From Aureobasidium sp. EXF-3400 (lineage: Eukaryota; Ascomycota; Dothideomycetes; Dothideales; Saccotheciaceae), in the NCBI GenBank assembly GCA_024195585.1, contig SWBL01000579.1, positions 1 through 18,975 on the forward strand: DNA of 18,975 nucleotides, read 5' to 3'. Numbering within the stretch: the stretch's first letter is position 1; each line of letters starts with the position of its first letter. A program made the position numbers and the translations under genes. This document shows, one piece after another, positions 18,442 to 18,975 of the stretch. Under the pieces are notes generated by a model. It ran no database searches. It was not told the DNA's origin and saw only the letters and a list, made by a program, of their open reading frames with translations.

Positions 18442-18975
18442 ATGACCAGCGAAACTTCAAACGCTGCGCAAAATCAGCCCCAGGCCGCTCCCGCAGCTCA
18501 ATCCACACAGCAAAAAGCTGTGCAGGCGCAGCTTTCCTACGCCAGTATCGCCAACAAGACGGCTCAGCAGTCGCAGAATGCAAGCAAACTGAAGTCCACC
18601 CAAACGCAACCTTCATCCAAGCCATCCAACATGCAGAATGGCGACCACGGCAGAAAGCCCTCAGTAATCATCAGCGCCTCTGGCACCACTGGACAGATTC
18701 CCAACGGTGGCCCTCAGACGCAGGCCTCGAGGCCAAACATCAACTTCGGCTCCATGAACGGCCCCTCCGGCTCTCCCGCCATCGCCACCAGTGCCCCCGT
18801 CCAGCAGACCACTCCCAGTCTCGCCGCCGCAAACCCCAACATTATCTCGCCATCACACTCGCCTTCACCTATTCCCCAGCCCGCCGCCAGCGGTGGCAAG
18901 CCTCCGGCCAACCTCCCCGGCCAGAGCAATGCCCCCAACTTTGGCAGCTTCGGCGCAGAGAACGGTGAAGTCAGT
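18442..18975 (+). CDS. Eukaryotic translation initiation factor 4G-like protein, N-terminal part only
   Basis: eIF4G is the cytoplasmic scaffold that joins cap-binding eIF4E, helicase eIF4A and poly(A)-binding protein for translation initiation. The window holds the first 178 codons, all open, running off the right edge in frame. The visible part is disordered and rich in Ser, Pro, Gln, Ala and Asn. Short blocks recall the N-terminus of filamentous-fungal eIF4G as I remember it: QLSYASIANK, HGRKPSVIISASG, RPNINFGSMNG, SPSHSPSPIPQPAASGGKPP and a later FGSFG. The conserved MIF4G domain would lie beyond the window, so the call rests on these linear motifs. Other Gln/Pro-rich RNA-binding proteins, such as ataxin-2-like ones, are the alternative. 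The ATG at 18442 is the first ATG after a long ATG-free leader. Confidence 0.72.
   Translation, partial: MTSETSNAAQNQPQAAPAAQSTQQKAVQAQLSYASIANKTAQQSQNASKLKSTQTQPSSKPSNMQNGDHGRKPSVIISASGTTGQIPNGGPQTQASRPNINFGSMNGPSGSPAIATSAPVQQTTPSLAAANPNIISPSHSPSPIPQPAASGGKPPANLPGQSNAPNFGSFGAENGEVS

Overview
The window looks like nuclear DNA of a filamentous ascomycete (Pezizomycotina; possibly a dothideomycete, but I cannot place it more finely by eye). The reasons are introns of 50-58 bases with GTAYGT-type donors and CTAAC/CTGAC-type branch sites, moderately GC-rich compact genes, single tRNA genes scattered between protein genes, and five protein products that each match a fungal family.

Layout from left to right. 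A tRNA-Lys(CUU) gene with a short intron is cut by the left edge (minus strand). After about 1.4 kb with no recognisable gene comes a complete minus-strand gene for Trm1, the tRNA guanine-26 N2-dimethyltransferase. A minus-strand tRNA-Gly(GCC) follows. Next is a divergent pair: CSM3/Swi3 (replication fork protection complex, minus strand, 2 exons) and THO complex subunit 1 (Hpr1/THOC1 family, plus strand, 5 exons). They share a 427-bp promoter region that carries a cell-cycle-box palindrome. A 3.2-kb non-coding stretch then leads into a 4-exon homeodomain transcription factor gene (plus strand). About 5.2 kb with no recognisable gene follows. The window ends inside the first visible exon of a plus-strand gene that resembles fungal eIF4G, with a TATA box about 500 bp upstream.

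Functionally these are mostly housekeeping genes: tRNA supply and modification (two tRNAs, Trm1), genome stability (Csm3, and THO, which limits R-loops), and translation initiation (eIF4G). One developmental-type regulator, the homeodomain gene, sits in the middle of a gene-poor interval. I see no gene cluster, mobile element, CRISPR array or obviously new multi-gene system. The most interesting signals are regulatory. They are an 897-base stretch with no ATG in front of the homeodomain gene, a similar ATG-free leader for eIF4G, a weak-then-strong pair of start codons in TRM1 that fits dual mitochondrial and nuclear targeting, and the MCB/E2F-like palindrome next to CSM3. All exon boundaries were derived by hand from splice consensus, reading-frame continuity and family resemblance.
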